Shown: piece by piece, positions 1 to 8,966 of the stretch
Position numbering within the stretch: the stretch's first letter is position 1
Layout of the letters: every line of letters begins with the position of its first letter
NCBI GenBank assembly: GCA_902784055.1
Contig: CACZTP010000008.1
Span: forward strand, 1 to 35,420
Source: an uncultured Pseudomonadota bacterium
GTDB taxonomy: Bacteria; Pseudomonadota; Alphaproteobacteria; RUG11792
DNA length: 35,420 bases
Direction of reading: 5' to 3'
Translations under genes and position numbers: made by a program
Notes under the pieces: model-generated
What the model was told of the DNA's origin: nothing
The model's database searches: none
The model's input: only the letters and a program-made list of their open reading frames with translations

Positions 1-244
1 GGGAAAGTAAGTCTGAGACATGCCGTCTTTATATATATTATATGTATGCATGGATCAAAGATGTTTATTCTAAAGAGATCCATATAAATAAAAAGAATGG
101 GAACGTGTTGTTTAAAAAAAGATAATCAAATAAAAAAGAAGGGTAAATTGCATTTTGGAATTTTGAAAAAGAAGGAAATGAACTTAACGAGTTATTATAA
201 AAAGAAGGTTATAAACAAGAGAAGTTAAGTTAGTGAAAAATATT
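1..244. other. AT-rich stretch without a gene
   Basis: I see no convincing reading frame, RNA gene or repeat here. It lies downstream of the minus-strand phage-like gene block and may hold decayed phage sequence. Confidence 0.4.
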
Positions 245-841
245 TTAAGAAATAACGAGTCTTTGTGTCAAAATATTTTTAATTTTATTGGACGTTTCGG
301 GTTTTGACCAGTACGGATCATGAGGAGAAATTTCGCTGTGTAAAGTATGAGAAGAATATCCACGAGATGGTAGAGGCATAACATGACCTGCAAGATCTGA
401 GTGAAGAGAACGAGGCGGATGACCAAATGGAGGATGTGGGCGCAATCTAAATTCTGTAATTTTATTCAGAATGGCAGTTGATTCAAGTTTGGATTGTTGG
501 GATCCGCTTAATTTAACTGTTTCTAAAATATTATTAAATTCAGATCTAATCCCTGTAAAATTTTTGATCATAATAGCATCTTTTAAATTCTTTATTTTGA
601 CATTATTTCGTTCAACTTCGCTTAATTTTCCGAAGCCGGAAATTATAGCGTTTGTTATTGGAGTTACATGAAATCTGAAATCAAACGGTGGATGTCGATA
701 ATGCCCAGTTTTGATAATCCGGTGCATATCCTTTTTATCCTTATTCACCGTTTGCAACGTAGCTTTACAGCCTAATCTTCCCTCACCTTCCAAAATCAAA
801 CCAAGTATCAATGCACCAACGCCTATAATTCCGGTAATCAT
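245..841 (-). CDS. Hypothetical membrane-anchored protein, His/Pro-rich tail
   Basis: I do not recognise this 198-residue protein. The ATG at 841 is preferred over one 33 bases upstream because a strong GGAGGA ribosome site lies just before it. The N-terminus is one hydrophobic segment (residues 2-18, ITGIIGVGALILGLILEG) that could be a membrane anchor or uncleaved signal. A soluble middle follows, then a tail from about residue 130 rich in His, Pro and Ser (PHPPFGHPPRS); a similar RHPPF patch occurs near residue 48. It follows the broken portal gene on the same strand, so it may be a leftover phage morphogenesis gene or unrelated cargo. Function unknown. Confidence 0.5.
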   Translation of the reverse strand: MITGIIGVGALILGLILEGEGRLGCKATLQTVNKDKKDMHRIIKTGHYRHPPFDFRFHVTPITNAIISGFGKLSEVERNNVKIKNLKDAIMIKNFTGIRSEFNNILETVKLSGSQQSKLESTAILNKITEFRLRPHPPFGHPPRSLHSDLAGHVMPLPSRGYSSHTLHSEISPHDPYWSKPETSNKIKNILTQRLVIS

Positions 842-908
842 AATTTCCTCCAATACATTTTTGGTATAATGCATGATACAAACAGAGTTAATGAAAATTT
901 AGTTTCCG

Positions 909-1000
909 TTAGCGAAGCTAATGAAGCCGTAGGCTCCGATAGCGAAGCTGTTGAACGCGTTGCGTCCGAAAATTTATTTTTGAACGCTTTGCGTCCGAAA
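909..1000. repeat. Cluster of mini-palindromes and a 21-bp direct repeat
   Basis: Three small hairpins follow each other: TTAGC-GAA-GCTAA at 909-921, AGCC-GTA-GGCT at 925-935 and AGC-GAA-GCT at 941-949. Next come two copies of a 21-bp sequence differing at one base (951-971 and 980-1000), each containing TGCGTCCGAAA. The cluster overlaps the 3' end of the broken portal gene and sits upstream of the 198-residue gene. The plus strand is open across it. It resembles the small palindromic elements that insert in alphaproteobacterial symbiont genomes, but I cannot assign a family. Confidence 0.55.
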
Positions 1001-2701
1001 CTGAAGGTTTTGATTATTTTCGGATGGGGCACTGCTTTCTTGTAATTCCTTTATTATTTTACTAGGGTTCGAAAACCAATTGCCTAATAATGTTTTGGAT
1101 TTCATAATAATAGGCAAGACATTTGGCGTTTTAAGCAACTCAAAGCCACTCGTTCTTTTTATACTCTCTTAATGTACTGTTTGCTGGTGCTTCTTCTATT
1201 GAAACATTCCATTTTTGCTTTGTTATATCGTTACGTATTTCTTGCATTCCGTTTTCAAATTCTATCAATTCATTGAGTACAATTCCTTCTCTTTCTTCAT
1301 TATCCATTAATTTTATTATTATATCTGTATCATAACTGTATTTTAGTTGTTCTAATATATCATTTCGCCAATCCGTTTTTTAAAAATGCTAAAGTTGTTA
1401 AATATAAAAGCATTCGTTCGTAAACTACTTATATCTCTTTGTCTTTGTGCAACACCTGAAACAGCATTTGTTTGTATCCCTTTTGTCTCATCCTCAACTC
1501 CGCTTGCACGCTTTATCAATTCAGAGCATTCACGCATTAGCTCCCGTTGCTGCGCAACTTCATTATTAGGTGTAACAACGTCCACTTTATCTCCTGGGCT
1601 TAAAACAGAAACAGCATTTGGGGCAATAACAGACTCAACATTATCCCTTAGCGCTTCCCTGTCATTCGTATTTTGCAAAGTAATAAAGGTTCTCGTCGTA
1701 TTAGCATAGCTAATATTTCTTGAAAGAGAAATATTAAAACTTTCTTGAAGTGGAATTATTTGTTCCACTATCCCAGTAGGCAGAGACTTCTCATCTTTTT
1801 GACAAACCATCATAATAACTGGTAACTGTCCATTAACAACTAACGGACAAACTATTTCATTTTTTAATACCTTCCCTTGGCAAATAACCGCTTCAAATGG
1901 TATTGTCACCTGAACCTGAGATAATTTTTTTAATTTGACGGCAAATTTCGGGTCAATGGTTCTAATAATTTCCGAATCTTGTTCCGCATCATTTAACGTT
2001 CCTTCCCATCCAGTCACAACCTCTAAATAACGTACAGTAAAAACACGATTTTTATATTCACAATTACACATTGTATCGGAAACCCTGTTTTCAATTTGTG
2101 ATAGGTATTGATAATCTTCATCATTATACTTAAATTCCAGTTTTTTATAGTTATTTACACCATATCGTAGTTTTATTTCTTCTTTCGGTAAATCCTCCCA
2201 TGTAACAATTTGATACTGCCTATCAAAATAAGGTGTAGTATCATTAAAATCTATAACAATATTTAAAGGGTTAATATAATCAACTAGTGGCTCATGATTT
2301 TTATAATGTATTTCAACAAAACCTATCCCACCAATTATAGCGTCTTTTAACGCCATACGTATATTGTTTTCAAACAATGGCTTATTTTGTAAATTACAAA
2401 AATATTGATTAATCCCATCTTCAAAGTCCCTTGCTTCATCAGTATTATTTGAAACACTTACTTTTATTCTGTATTCATTTTGTATCTCCGTGCCTAATAA
2501 TGCATTTACTGTAGGAGCAATTAGGTTACATGAAAATATATCTACTTTTCCGTCAGTTAACTTTGTTCGTACACTGCTCCTAATATCATTATTCCCGGTA
2601 TAAAAACCCATCGCGTATGTGTGTTTCAGTCTCCACTTCGTAAACAATGGGTTAAAAACCATTCTTCGATATACTTGGTCGAGTTCTTTTAATGTTTTCA
2701 T
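974..2701 (-). pseudogene. Phage portal protein (P22-like), two frameshifts
   Basis: The portal is the dodecameric ring at the phage capsid vertex through which DNA is packaged and ejected. The first 449 residues (2701 to 1352) read as a P22-type portal, with an N-terminal region containing ALKDAIIGGIGFVEIHY and a helical C-terminal half. The frame breaks near 1353 (GEMI then ILEQLKYSYDTD in the next frame). It continues with the portal-like sequence MQEIRNDITKQKW and breaks again near 1150. A third frame then runs to a TAA at 974-976. The start is 11 bases after the terminase stop, the usual terL-portal order. Two frameshifts make it non-functional, barring sequencing error. Confidence 0.75.
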
Positions 2702-2712
2702 ATGTTCTAAAT

Positions 2713-4311
2713 TTAGTTAGTAATAGTAAAAAAGCCTCTACATCTATTTGAATATAACACATCTTTACAACAAGCATTATCAATTTTATTTAAAGCATAA
2801 AAACAAGCATCTATTATGTGATCATTTTCTTTAATAATTTGGTTCTTTTCATCTCGTGCATATTGCTCAAATTGTTCAAGAGCATTAACACAGCCTCGAC
2901 AAATCTTAAACTTGCCTCGACTATGTAACATCCAAATTTTCTGAATTGCTCTGTTTTTAGCTTGGTTAACTTTCTCAGCAACTAAAATGTTTAGTTTTTC
3001 CGTATCTCTTAGGTATTCTAATGCGCTTTGACGTTCTGCATTTTCTCCCCCTCCTGCAGGGTCGCAAACTAGAGGGATACCAGGGAGGTGATTAAATAAT
3101 GTTCGTAAATTGGCGCCATGTTCATTTAAAACATTATCAGTAACAAGATAATCCCTAATCATGTACACAGTTCCTATATTTATAGTCGGGTCTTCTGTAG
3201 AAGACACATTTTTACCCCTTGTTGTTGGATCCTCAGCTAATAGACAAGCTCCCCACGTTCCGTTACTCGTTGCTGATGGGTTAACTCCTCCTATTAAATT
3301 CCAATTATTCGGAATGCTATTAAAATCAATATCGTCAACTATTATATTACTGGCATCAGTAAGCAAAAACCCAAAAACTTTACTCCGTCCAAATGTCGGT
3401 ATCCCATCCATACGCGCAGGTAACTCCCAAGCAGGGAAGTTAAGTTTCATTACTTCTATCTCTTCGGGAGGTATAAAAGGATTTTGACGCCATCCTGACT
3501 GTGTATAAAAAGTGTGATCACAAACTTTATCTTTTTCTTTATTTTGATAGAAAAAATTAACAACCTCAGACTTGCCATTTACTGGCCATTGAGATAAAAA
3601 TAAGAAGGTTTTTTTATTTTCATCTGTAACAGCCAAACGGTTAAGGCATTCTTTAAATACGTCATAATTTGGCTCCTCATCCATAAAAATACAGTCTATG
3701 TCGTTATATCCTTGAAATTTTTTCGCTCCTTCCTCTACAGATTTAAAAATAATCTCGCTCTTTCCATCATAAACACCATTAGTAAAATGCGGCACCTGTA
3801 TTTTTTCATATAACCCACGTACTCCAGGTTTTGCCGTATAACTAGAAACTGTTGGTATATCCGCCGGACGGTTAGCTACTCCTTTTAATAAATATTCTTG
3901 TAAAATATCTCTCGCCATGTTATTAGTTAAAGCTACAACCAAAATACGAACAGGGCGCATATACCTGTAACCGTCATATGTATAAGGTGTCTCATTCTTC
4001 GGATGCGTCGTTACTCCATCGGGATAAACTCCAGTAGCATGCCACCCACAAAGTTGCATCATTGAGCTTGTTTTACAACTTCTTGTACCCCCTAACCACA
4101 TCAAATACTTAGCCCCTTCATCCGTAGCTTTTGCTAACCTCCTCAAATTCGGATGTATATACTGTGAATGAATTAAATTTACCTGTCTGTCGTAAATCCG
4201 TTTATAACGATCCCCAGAAGGTGTACGAGCCTTATATATGTATATATCCCCTTTTATTAGCCCTTCCCGCTTATCCAGCAATGCCTGCCACAAGTTACGT
4301 TTTTTTTTCAT
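2713..4311 (-). CDS. terL: Phage terminase large subunit (P22-like)
   Basis: Terminase large subunits couple ATP hydrolysis to DNA packaging and cut the concatemer. This 532-residue protein has a Walker A-like loop GGTRSCKTS (residues 74-82), a Walker B IDCIFMDEEP (205-214) and a C-terminal RNase H-like nuclease region. Nuclease acidic residues are visible at D417 (VCDPAGGG), D497 and D501 (ENDHIIDA). The position that normally carries the first Asp reads Asn (GGVNPSA, N344), so cleavage may be impaired. The frame is open from end to end although the neighbouring portal is broken. It starts the minus-strand phage block and is divergent from the nucleotidyltransferase. No small terminase, capsid, tail or integrase gene is seen. 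Confidence 0.85.
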   Translation of the reverse strand: MKKKRNLWQALLDKREGLIKGDIYIYKARTPSGDRYKRIYDRQVNLIHSQYIHPNLRRLAKATDEGAKYLMWLGGTRSCKTSSMMQLCGWHATGVYPDGVTTHPKNETPYTYDGYRYMRPVRILVVALTNNMARDILQEYLLKGVANRPADIPTVSSYTAKPGVRGLYEKIQVPHFTNGVYDGKSEIIFKSVEEGAKKFQGYNDIDCIFMDEEPNYDVFKECLNRLAVTDENKKTFLFLSQWPVNGKSEVVNFFYQNKEKDKVCDHTFYTQSGWRQNPFIPPEEIEVMKLNFPAWELPARMDGIPTFGRSKVFGFLLTDASNIIVDDIDFNSIPNNWNLIGGVNPSATSNGTWGACLLAEDPTTRGKNVSSTEDPTINIGTVYMIRDYLVTDNVLNEHGANLRTLFNHLPGIPLVCDPAGGGENAERQSALEYLRDTEKLNILVAEKVNQAKNRAIQKIWMLHSRGKFKICRGCVNALEQFEQYARDEKNQIIKENDHIIDACFYALNKIDNACCKDVLYSNRCRGFFTITN

Positions 4312-4368
4312 ATTTTGAAGTTTGAAATCAGAAACTTAAAAAACTATAATCATTATAGCTCAATAGGC

Positions 4369-5394
4369 ATGTGGCAACAAGCACAGTTAGACAATGATAG
4401 ACGTAAAGCAATGATGGATGCGGATTTCTATTTTCTATATGCTAACTGAAGGAAGAGCTAAATTAGCACAAGCAGAGTTACTGGAAACTGAAGCAAAGTA
4501 TCGTCCTTTTATGTATCAACAACAAATGTTAGAGAATGCAAATAATAACTACTTAATTTTACAAGCTGAAAGATTTTTGGCGAGCGTTTTGCGACAAGAG
4601 ACAATGGATTCGTTAGAGGACAGAGTTGCAATCACTAATTTGCGCGCAGTTCAATCAGTAATTGAACAAGCATGTAAAGAGCTTAGCCCACATATAGATA
4701 GAATATTTCTTGCAGGCTCTTTAGCAAAAGAAACTGCTGTAAAAGGCTCATCTGACTACGACTTTTTTATCTCAATTAAGAATTCATACACAAAATCAAT
4801 GTGTGAGATTTTTAATGATTTGCACGATTGTTTAGCGATCTTTTTCGGTCATGAAGCTGTCCGTAAACAAAATGTGTCAATTGGATTGACTTTAGGTGAC
4901 CCCAGTATTGATATAGTGCCAGGGAAACAACAGAATGAGTACTCTGACTATCACACAATATGGAAAAATAAAACACAATCATGGACGAAGACGAATGTTC
5001 AAAAACAAATAGACAATGTAAGGCGCTCTGGTTGTGCTCCTTACATAAGGCTGATTAAAGTATGGAGAAATTGTTGGCGCTTAGATTTTCCGTCAATAAA
5101 CCTCGAATTGTCCGTTTTAGACACACTTGGTACTAATAAGAATATTCCTCTTCGTAGAGCTTTTGGTTTAATTTTACAGTATCTCCTCTTCGTAGAGCTT
5201 TTGGTTTAATTTTACAGTATCTCTCTGAGAAGTTTGGAAATACTGCACTAAGAGATATTGGGAATCAAAGTAACGTCGTTTCAGACGATATGGATAATAA
5301 AGAAAAACTGTTGGTAATTAGTTATGCAAAAAAGTGTTTACAATACTTAAAGACCAATCAGTTAAATTCCTGTTTTAATAACCGTTTTTATTAA
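4369..5394 (+). pseudogene. CD-NTase-like nucleotidyltransferase, frameshifted by a 38-bp duplication
   Basis: The core matches the OAS/cGAS-like fold of bacterial CD-NTases, which make nucleotide second messengers in CBASS defence. In the frame from 4418 there is GSLAKETAVKGSSDYD (residues 100-115, Asp113 and Asp115), a third acidic site SIDIVPGK (Asp165) and a helical region (YIRLIKVWRN, FPSINLELSVLD). The open frame ends at 5209 inside the second copy of a tandem repeat. With one copy removed it continues as LSEKFGNTALRDIG... to a TAA at 5392. An ATG at 4369 (MWQQAQLDNDRRKAMM) joins this frame after a shift near 4440. That Gln/Ala-rich leader looks phage-like and may not belong to the enzyme; another candidate start is the ATG at 4526. 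The DUF6602-like gene follows 5 bases later. Confidence 0.75.
5147..5222 (+). repeat. Exact 38-bp tandem duplication
   Basis: Two identical 38-bp units (5147-5184 and 5185-5222) begin CCTCTTCGTAGAGC and end ACAGTATCT. Because 38 is not a multiple of three, the duplication shifts the nucleotidyltransferase frame. Perfect identity points to a recent event. Confidence 0.97.
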
Positions 5395-5399
5395 AAAAT

Positions 5400-6098
5400 A
5401 TGAATTGTCCCAAAAAAATGTCACTTAGTAATTTGTTCCGGAATAAACAAGACGAAATGATGGCAATATTGAAATTATTTTTATCTCATTCGGTAGCTCA
5501 AGGTGACAACACAGAAAACGCTTGGCGGGAATTTTTCAAGTGTTTTTTACCTTCAAGATATTGTTGCGATAAAATTTTTGTTATAGATAGTAAAGAAAAT
5601 TTCAGTGAACAAATTGATATAGCTATATATGATACATATTTTTCTCCATTATTTTTCAAATCTGGAGAAAATACATATATTCCGGCGGAGAGCGTTTACG
5701 CTGTTTTTGAAGTCAAGCCAGTGTTTAGCAAAAGAAATTTTGAATACGCACAGAATAAAATCGCTTCAGTTAGAAAACTTTACAGGACGAGGCGCTCCGG
5801 TAATTTGTAATAGTGAAAAAAACCTGGTCGTGCACCGTTTCATATCATTGGAGGTTTGTTAACTACTCAGAACAATTGGAAAACAAAATTATGTTCTCTA
5901 AAGGTGGATACCACTGACAATGGTCGAATTGATATAGGATGCTGTATTGAAGATAAAACTTTTTTGTTGAGAGGTGATAAATATGAATGGTGTAATCGAG
6001 ATTCATTACTTACGTTTTTTATGCAACTGTTATATATGCTGCAAAAACAAGGGAGTGTTCCTGCCATGGAAATTGATAAGTATTATAAAGTCGTATAA
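5400..6098 (+). pseudogene. DUF6602-like protein with nuclease-like core, two frameshifts
   Basis: The first 127 residues resemble the DUF6602 family as I know it: FLPSRYCCDKIFVIDSK, then QIDIAIYD (Asp73), IPAESVYAVFEVK (Glu104, Lys106) and IASVRKL. The spaced D...E-x-K is the pattern of PD-(D/E)XK nucleases, which is suggestive but not proof. The frame shifts near 5785 (into GAPVICNSEK). It returns near the A-run at 5816-5822 to read PGRAPFHIIGG, LLTTQNNW and on to a stop at 6098. The three segments make one collinear protein of about 230 residues. It starts just after the nucleotidyltransferase stop, so the two form a cassette, and a nuclease-like effector driven by a nucleotide signal is a reasonable inference. 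Confidence 0.65.
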
Positions 6099-6315
6099 TA
6101 ATTTATTTTTTTTATTTTAGAAAGATTGAACGAATAAAAATGCTGGTTTTGGCTTAATGGAATTTTTTTATACGTAGAGGGTTGGAGAAAAATTAGCAGG
6201 CGATATTGACAGGAGCCAAAAATACTTGTAACTCTATTGGCAGATGTATATCGCGATTGCTAAGAACATGAACGCAATTTTAGGAGATATTTAAATGTCA
6301 AAGATTACAAGTTAT

Positions 6316-8409
6316 TCACATCGTTTCGATGTTTCGGATTTTATGCAAATAATCACTCAAAAAATTCCAATCAATAGGGGTTCCAGATTCGTAAAACTTC
6401 TTAATAACTTCATCGAAATCTTTCATTTTTTGTGCAACAGCCTTGATTAATTCACTAAGCGTTGTTTTATTATATGTTCGATTTTTTGTGTCTTTATCTA
6501 CGCACTTATGTGCAATAAAATGCCTATACGTAACAGAACCGTTTATTCTACTAGCTAATATTCTAATAGTTAAATTTTGTTGGTTCTTTTCCTCAGAGGA
6601 AAATGATTTCATAAACAGTCTCAATAGATTGTATGAGGTCATTTTATCTTCATATTTGGTCCAAAAACCTAGATAATCAGGGCAATCCATACGTAAAACA
6701 TATCGACAACTAGGTGAATTAATTAACAGACGAGTATGCTGTATTTCAAATGGTTTTGCAACACTGGCGAAATAATATTTTGGCAATAAGCTAGGATTTT
6801 CGTATCTAAAAATGCGTATTTGATTAATACAATTACGCCGTAACACATCGGTATAACACGTGGACAATTCTAACTCGGTGGAGTTTTTTAAATTCAGAGA
6901 ATTTAGTGCTGGAATATAAAATAGGTCTTCATGACTACTCCTAATGAATCCAGTTACACGAAAGCTTAATAAGTTGGTATAAATATTGTTACCAAAATAT
7001 TCTTTACCTCTATTGTTCCAGCAAATAGCTAATACCTCAGATAAATTATCATATTTAATGAAGTCGTTTAACAAAAGTTTTACTTCGTTCTTTGAATATA
7101 CATGAGTCTTTGGGATCCCGAAAAAATCTTCCCAGTATTTTAATATCAATGTATTGTTGTAATCTATTTGCGTATTTGGAAATTGTTTTTGATAGATTTT
7201 TTCATTACGTCCAGTTAAAGTTAAGTAGTGACACATTTCATGAAATAGTGCAAACATGTTTCCATAATTTTTATTATATTCTTTTACAAATCTTGTTCCA
7301 TGGTAATCATCAGCTAAGCATTTATATGAGGCTTTGTATTCAGTCAATATCTCATCTAAATTTACAAAAATATAATCTTTTTTTTCGCTTGGCTCGAATC
7401 GAGTGTCTATAGATTCCTGTACTATTTCTATATCTTGTAATATTTCTTCCATGTACTTTTCATTGACACATATTAGCTCTAAATTTTTTTTAGGTTCATA
7501 CGATATTTCAATGTTTTGTTTATATTTGTTTTTAATCCAATTAGGAATTGATACAAACCTGTTTTGTCTTAATGTTGATACAAAAGCATTTACATCTTTT
7601 ACAAAATCAATATTATATTTGGCTGATGATTTACTAGAATTGAAGTTAACAACTAAAGATTGATTTAAGAAAATTGAGTATATTAACATTTTCCCTTCTG
7701 GGTAAAAAAGCATTTGTCTTAAAAGTTTTTCAGAACAATTTCGATCCTCTAGAGTTCGAGCTTCTATTAAATTTGGTACTTCATCTGACATACGCACTTT
7801 TTCGCTATCTTTATAATGACAATTATTAAAACCAATTAAATCTAAATAAAAGTCAGCATTAACAGTTTTTTTATCTTCACACCCAGACCACTGCCATAGA
7901 TCATGATTAGATGGTGCATCTCCATCTAAAGTAAATGTTGCTAAAATAGTTCCATCTTTACTAAACCTTATGGCGTCTTTACGCTTTGTTTTTACACGAC
8001 CATTATCTATGGTAGGTATGCCGTCGTTGTCCGTCACCAATGAATCCACTTTTACTGCCCTTGCTGTGTATCCTAAATTCTGCATGGCACGTACAACATT
8101 TAACAGAGAGAGATTGAGCTTTGTAATTTCCAGTTTATTAACTGCTTCTGTTTTTGGTTCAAATATTCGAAGTTTATCAAAAATTTTTCCCATGACTTTG
8201 TTTTTCTGGGGCTGTTGTTGTGCCAAATTCTTAGGACTTGTTACATTTTTAAATTTATTAGGTTCGAATATTTCTACCAATTTAGAAATCTTTGTACTAC
8301 TGACACTGTTACGTATACAATTAGTGTTAATACTATTATTTTCCGAAGCTTGCGCTGACAATCCCATCGTGAACACGAAATTACAAATTAATAATTTTTT
8401 TGTAAGCAT
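6316..8409 (-). CDS. Exported protein with HEMCH zinc-protease motif
   Basis: This 697-residue protein matches no family I recognise as a whole. It starts with a signal peptide (residues 1-21, cleavage probably after AQA). Two related short motifs follow, KLVEIFEPNKF (43-53) and KLRIFEPKTE (79-88). FALFHEMCHYL at 386-396 holds His390-Glu391-x-x-His394, the HExxH zinc site of metallopeptidases. A downstream Glu in NLSEVLAICW (Glu458) could be the third ligand of a gluzincin, but this is inference. An exported protease of this size in a host-associated bacterium would suit an effector or toxin role. It stands alone between the broken defence cassette and tRNA-Ser, inside the presumed integrated region. 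No clear Shine-Dalgarno precedes the ATG. Confidence 0.7.
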   Translation of the reverse strand: MLTKKLLICNFVFTMGLSAQASENNSINTNCIRNSVSSTKISKLVEIFEPNKFKNVTSPKNLAQQQPQKNKVMGKIFDKLRIFEPKTEAVNKLEITKLNLSLLNVVRAMQNLGYTARAVKVDSLVTDNDGIPTIDNGRVKTKRKDAIRFSKDGTILATFTLDGDAPSNHDLWQWSGCEDKKTVNADFYLDLIGFNNCHYKDSEKVRMSDEVPNLIEARTLEDRNCSEKLLRQMLFYPEGKMLIYSIFLNQSLVVNFNSSKSSAKYNIDFVKDVNAFVSTLRQNRFVSIPNWIKNKYKQNIEISYEPKKNLELICVNEKYMEEILQDIEIVQESIDTRFEPSEKKDYIFVNLDEILTEYKASYKCLADDYHGTRFVKEYNKNYGNMFALFHEMCHYLTLTGRNEKIYQKQFPNTQIDYNNTLILKYWEDFFGIPKTHVYSKNEVKLLLNDFIKYDNLSEVLAICWNNRGKEYFGNNIYTNLLSFRVTGFIRSSHEDLFYIPALNSLNLKNSTELELSTCYTDVLRRNCINQIRIFRYENPSLLPKYYFASVAKPFEIQHTRLLINSPSCRYVLRMDCPDYLGFWTKYEDKMTSYNLLRLFMKSFSSEEKNQQNLTIRILASRINGSVTYRHFIAHKCVDKDTKNRTYNKTTLSELIKAVAQKMKDFDEVIKKFYESGTPIDWNFLSDYLHKIRNIETM

Positions 8410-8714
8410 TTGATTAATTATTCTAAAGACTACACAAAAACATTATACACAACTAAAATACAGCTAACATTAGATTTTAGTCTGTAACTCTAGCAAAAGT
8501 AGATAGTCTGTTCCTTTTTCACAAAATAAACACACACGACGTGTTAATAAATGATTTGAAAAATAAAAGTCATATTTACGATAAAGTAAGCTTTGTTTAA
8601 ATATTATCAATTATCAACACATTAAAATTAAAAATGTTCTCGACATGTGAAAATATATCGTTCAAGCTAAACTTGCCGGATTTACATCACCCCATATGTT
8701 AAAAACATGCGTGG
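8410..8714. other. Intergenic stretch, no gene seen
   Basis: AT-rich sequence upstream of the exported protein gene. I see no reading frame or RNA gene. The part to its right holds the tRNA-derived repeats. Confidence 0.5.
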
Positions 8715-8890
8715 TGGCGGTGAGGAAGGGATTTGAACAAAACAAAGTTTTATCCGGATCTCTCCTTTACCATTAGAAACAAACTCACTGCTGGCGGTGA
8801 GGGAGAGATTTGTTCAAGCAAAGCTTGCCAAATCCCTCCGGTTACCATTAAAGACGGAATCGTCAGTGGCGGTGAGGGAGGGATTTGAAC
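8715..8890 (-). repeat. Three tandem copies of the tRNA-Ser 3' end (att-like scars)
   Basis: The last 24 bases of tRNA-Ser (acceptor strand, discriminator, CCA and part of the T arm) recur outside the gene. Copies start at 8715, 8792 and 8867, the last within the gene. Spacing is 77 and 75 bases. Spacers between copies are also similar and share TAATGGTAA on the minus strand. The middle unit folds into a long hairpin at 8802-8839 (11-bp outer stem with one mismatch, CAAGC/GCTTG inner stem). A tRNA 3' end is the classical attachment site of tyrosine integrases. Successive integrations or excisions would leave this pattern, but no integrase is in the window. Confidence 0.75.
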
Positions 8891-8956
8891 CCCCGATACA
8901 ATTACTCGTATAACGGTTTTCGAGACCGCCCCGTTCAACCACTCCGGCACCTCACC
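8867..8956 (-). tRNA. tRNA-Ser (CGA)
   Basis: A complete class II tRNA with encoded CCA. The acceptor stem is GGTGAGG/CCTCACC, the anticodon loop is CTCGAAA (anticodon CGA, reads UCG) and there is a long variable arm. The T loop is TTCAAAT. It marks the border between the phage-like block and the backbone. Confidence 0.93.
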
Positions 8957-8966
8957 GAACCTGTAC

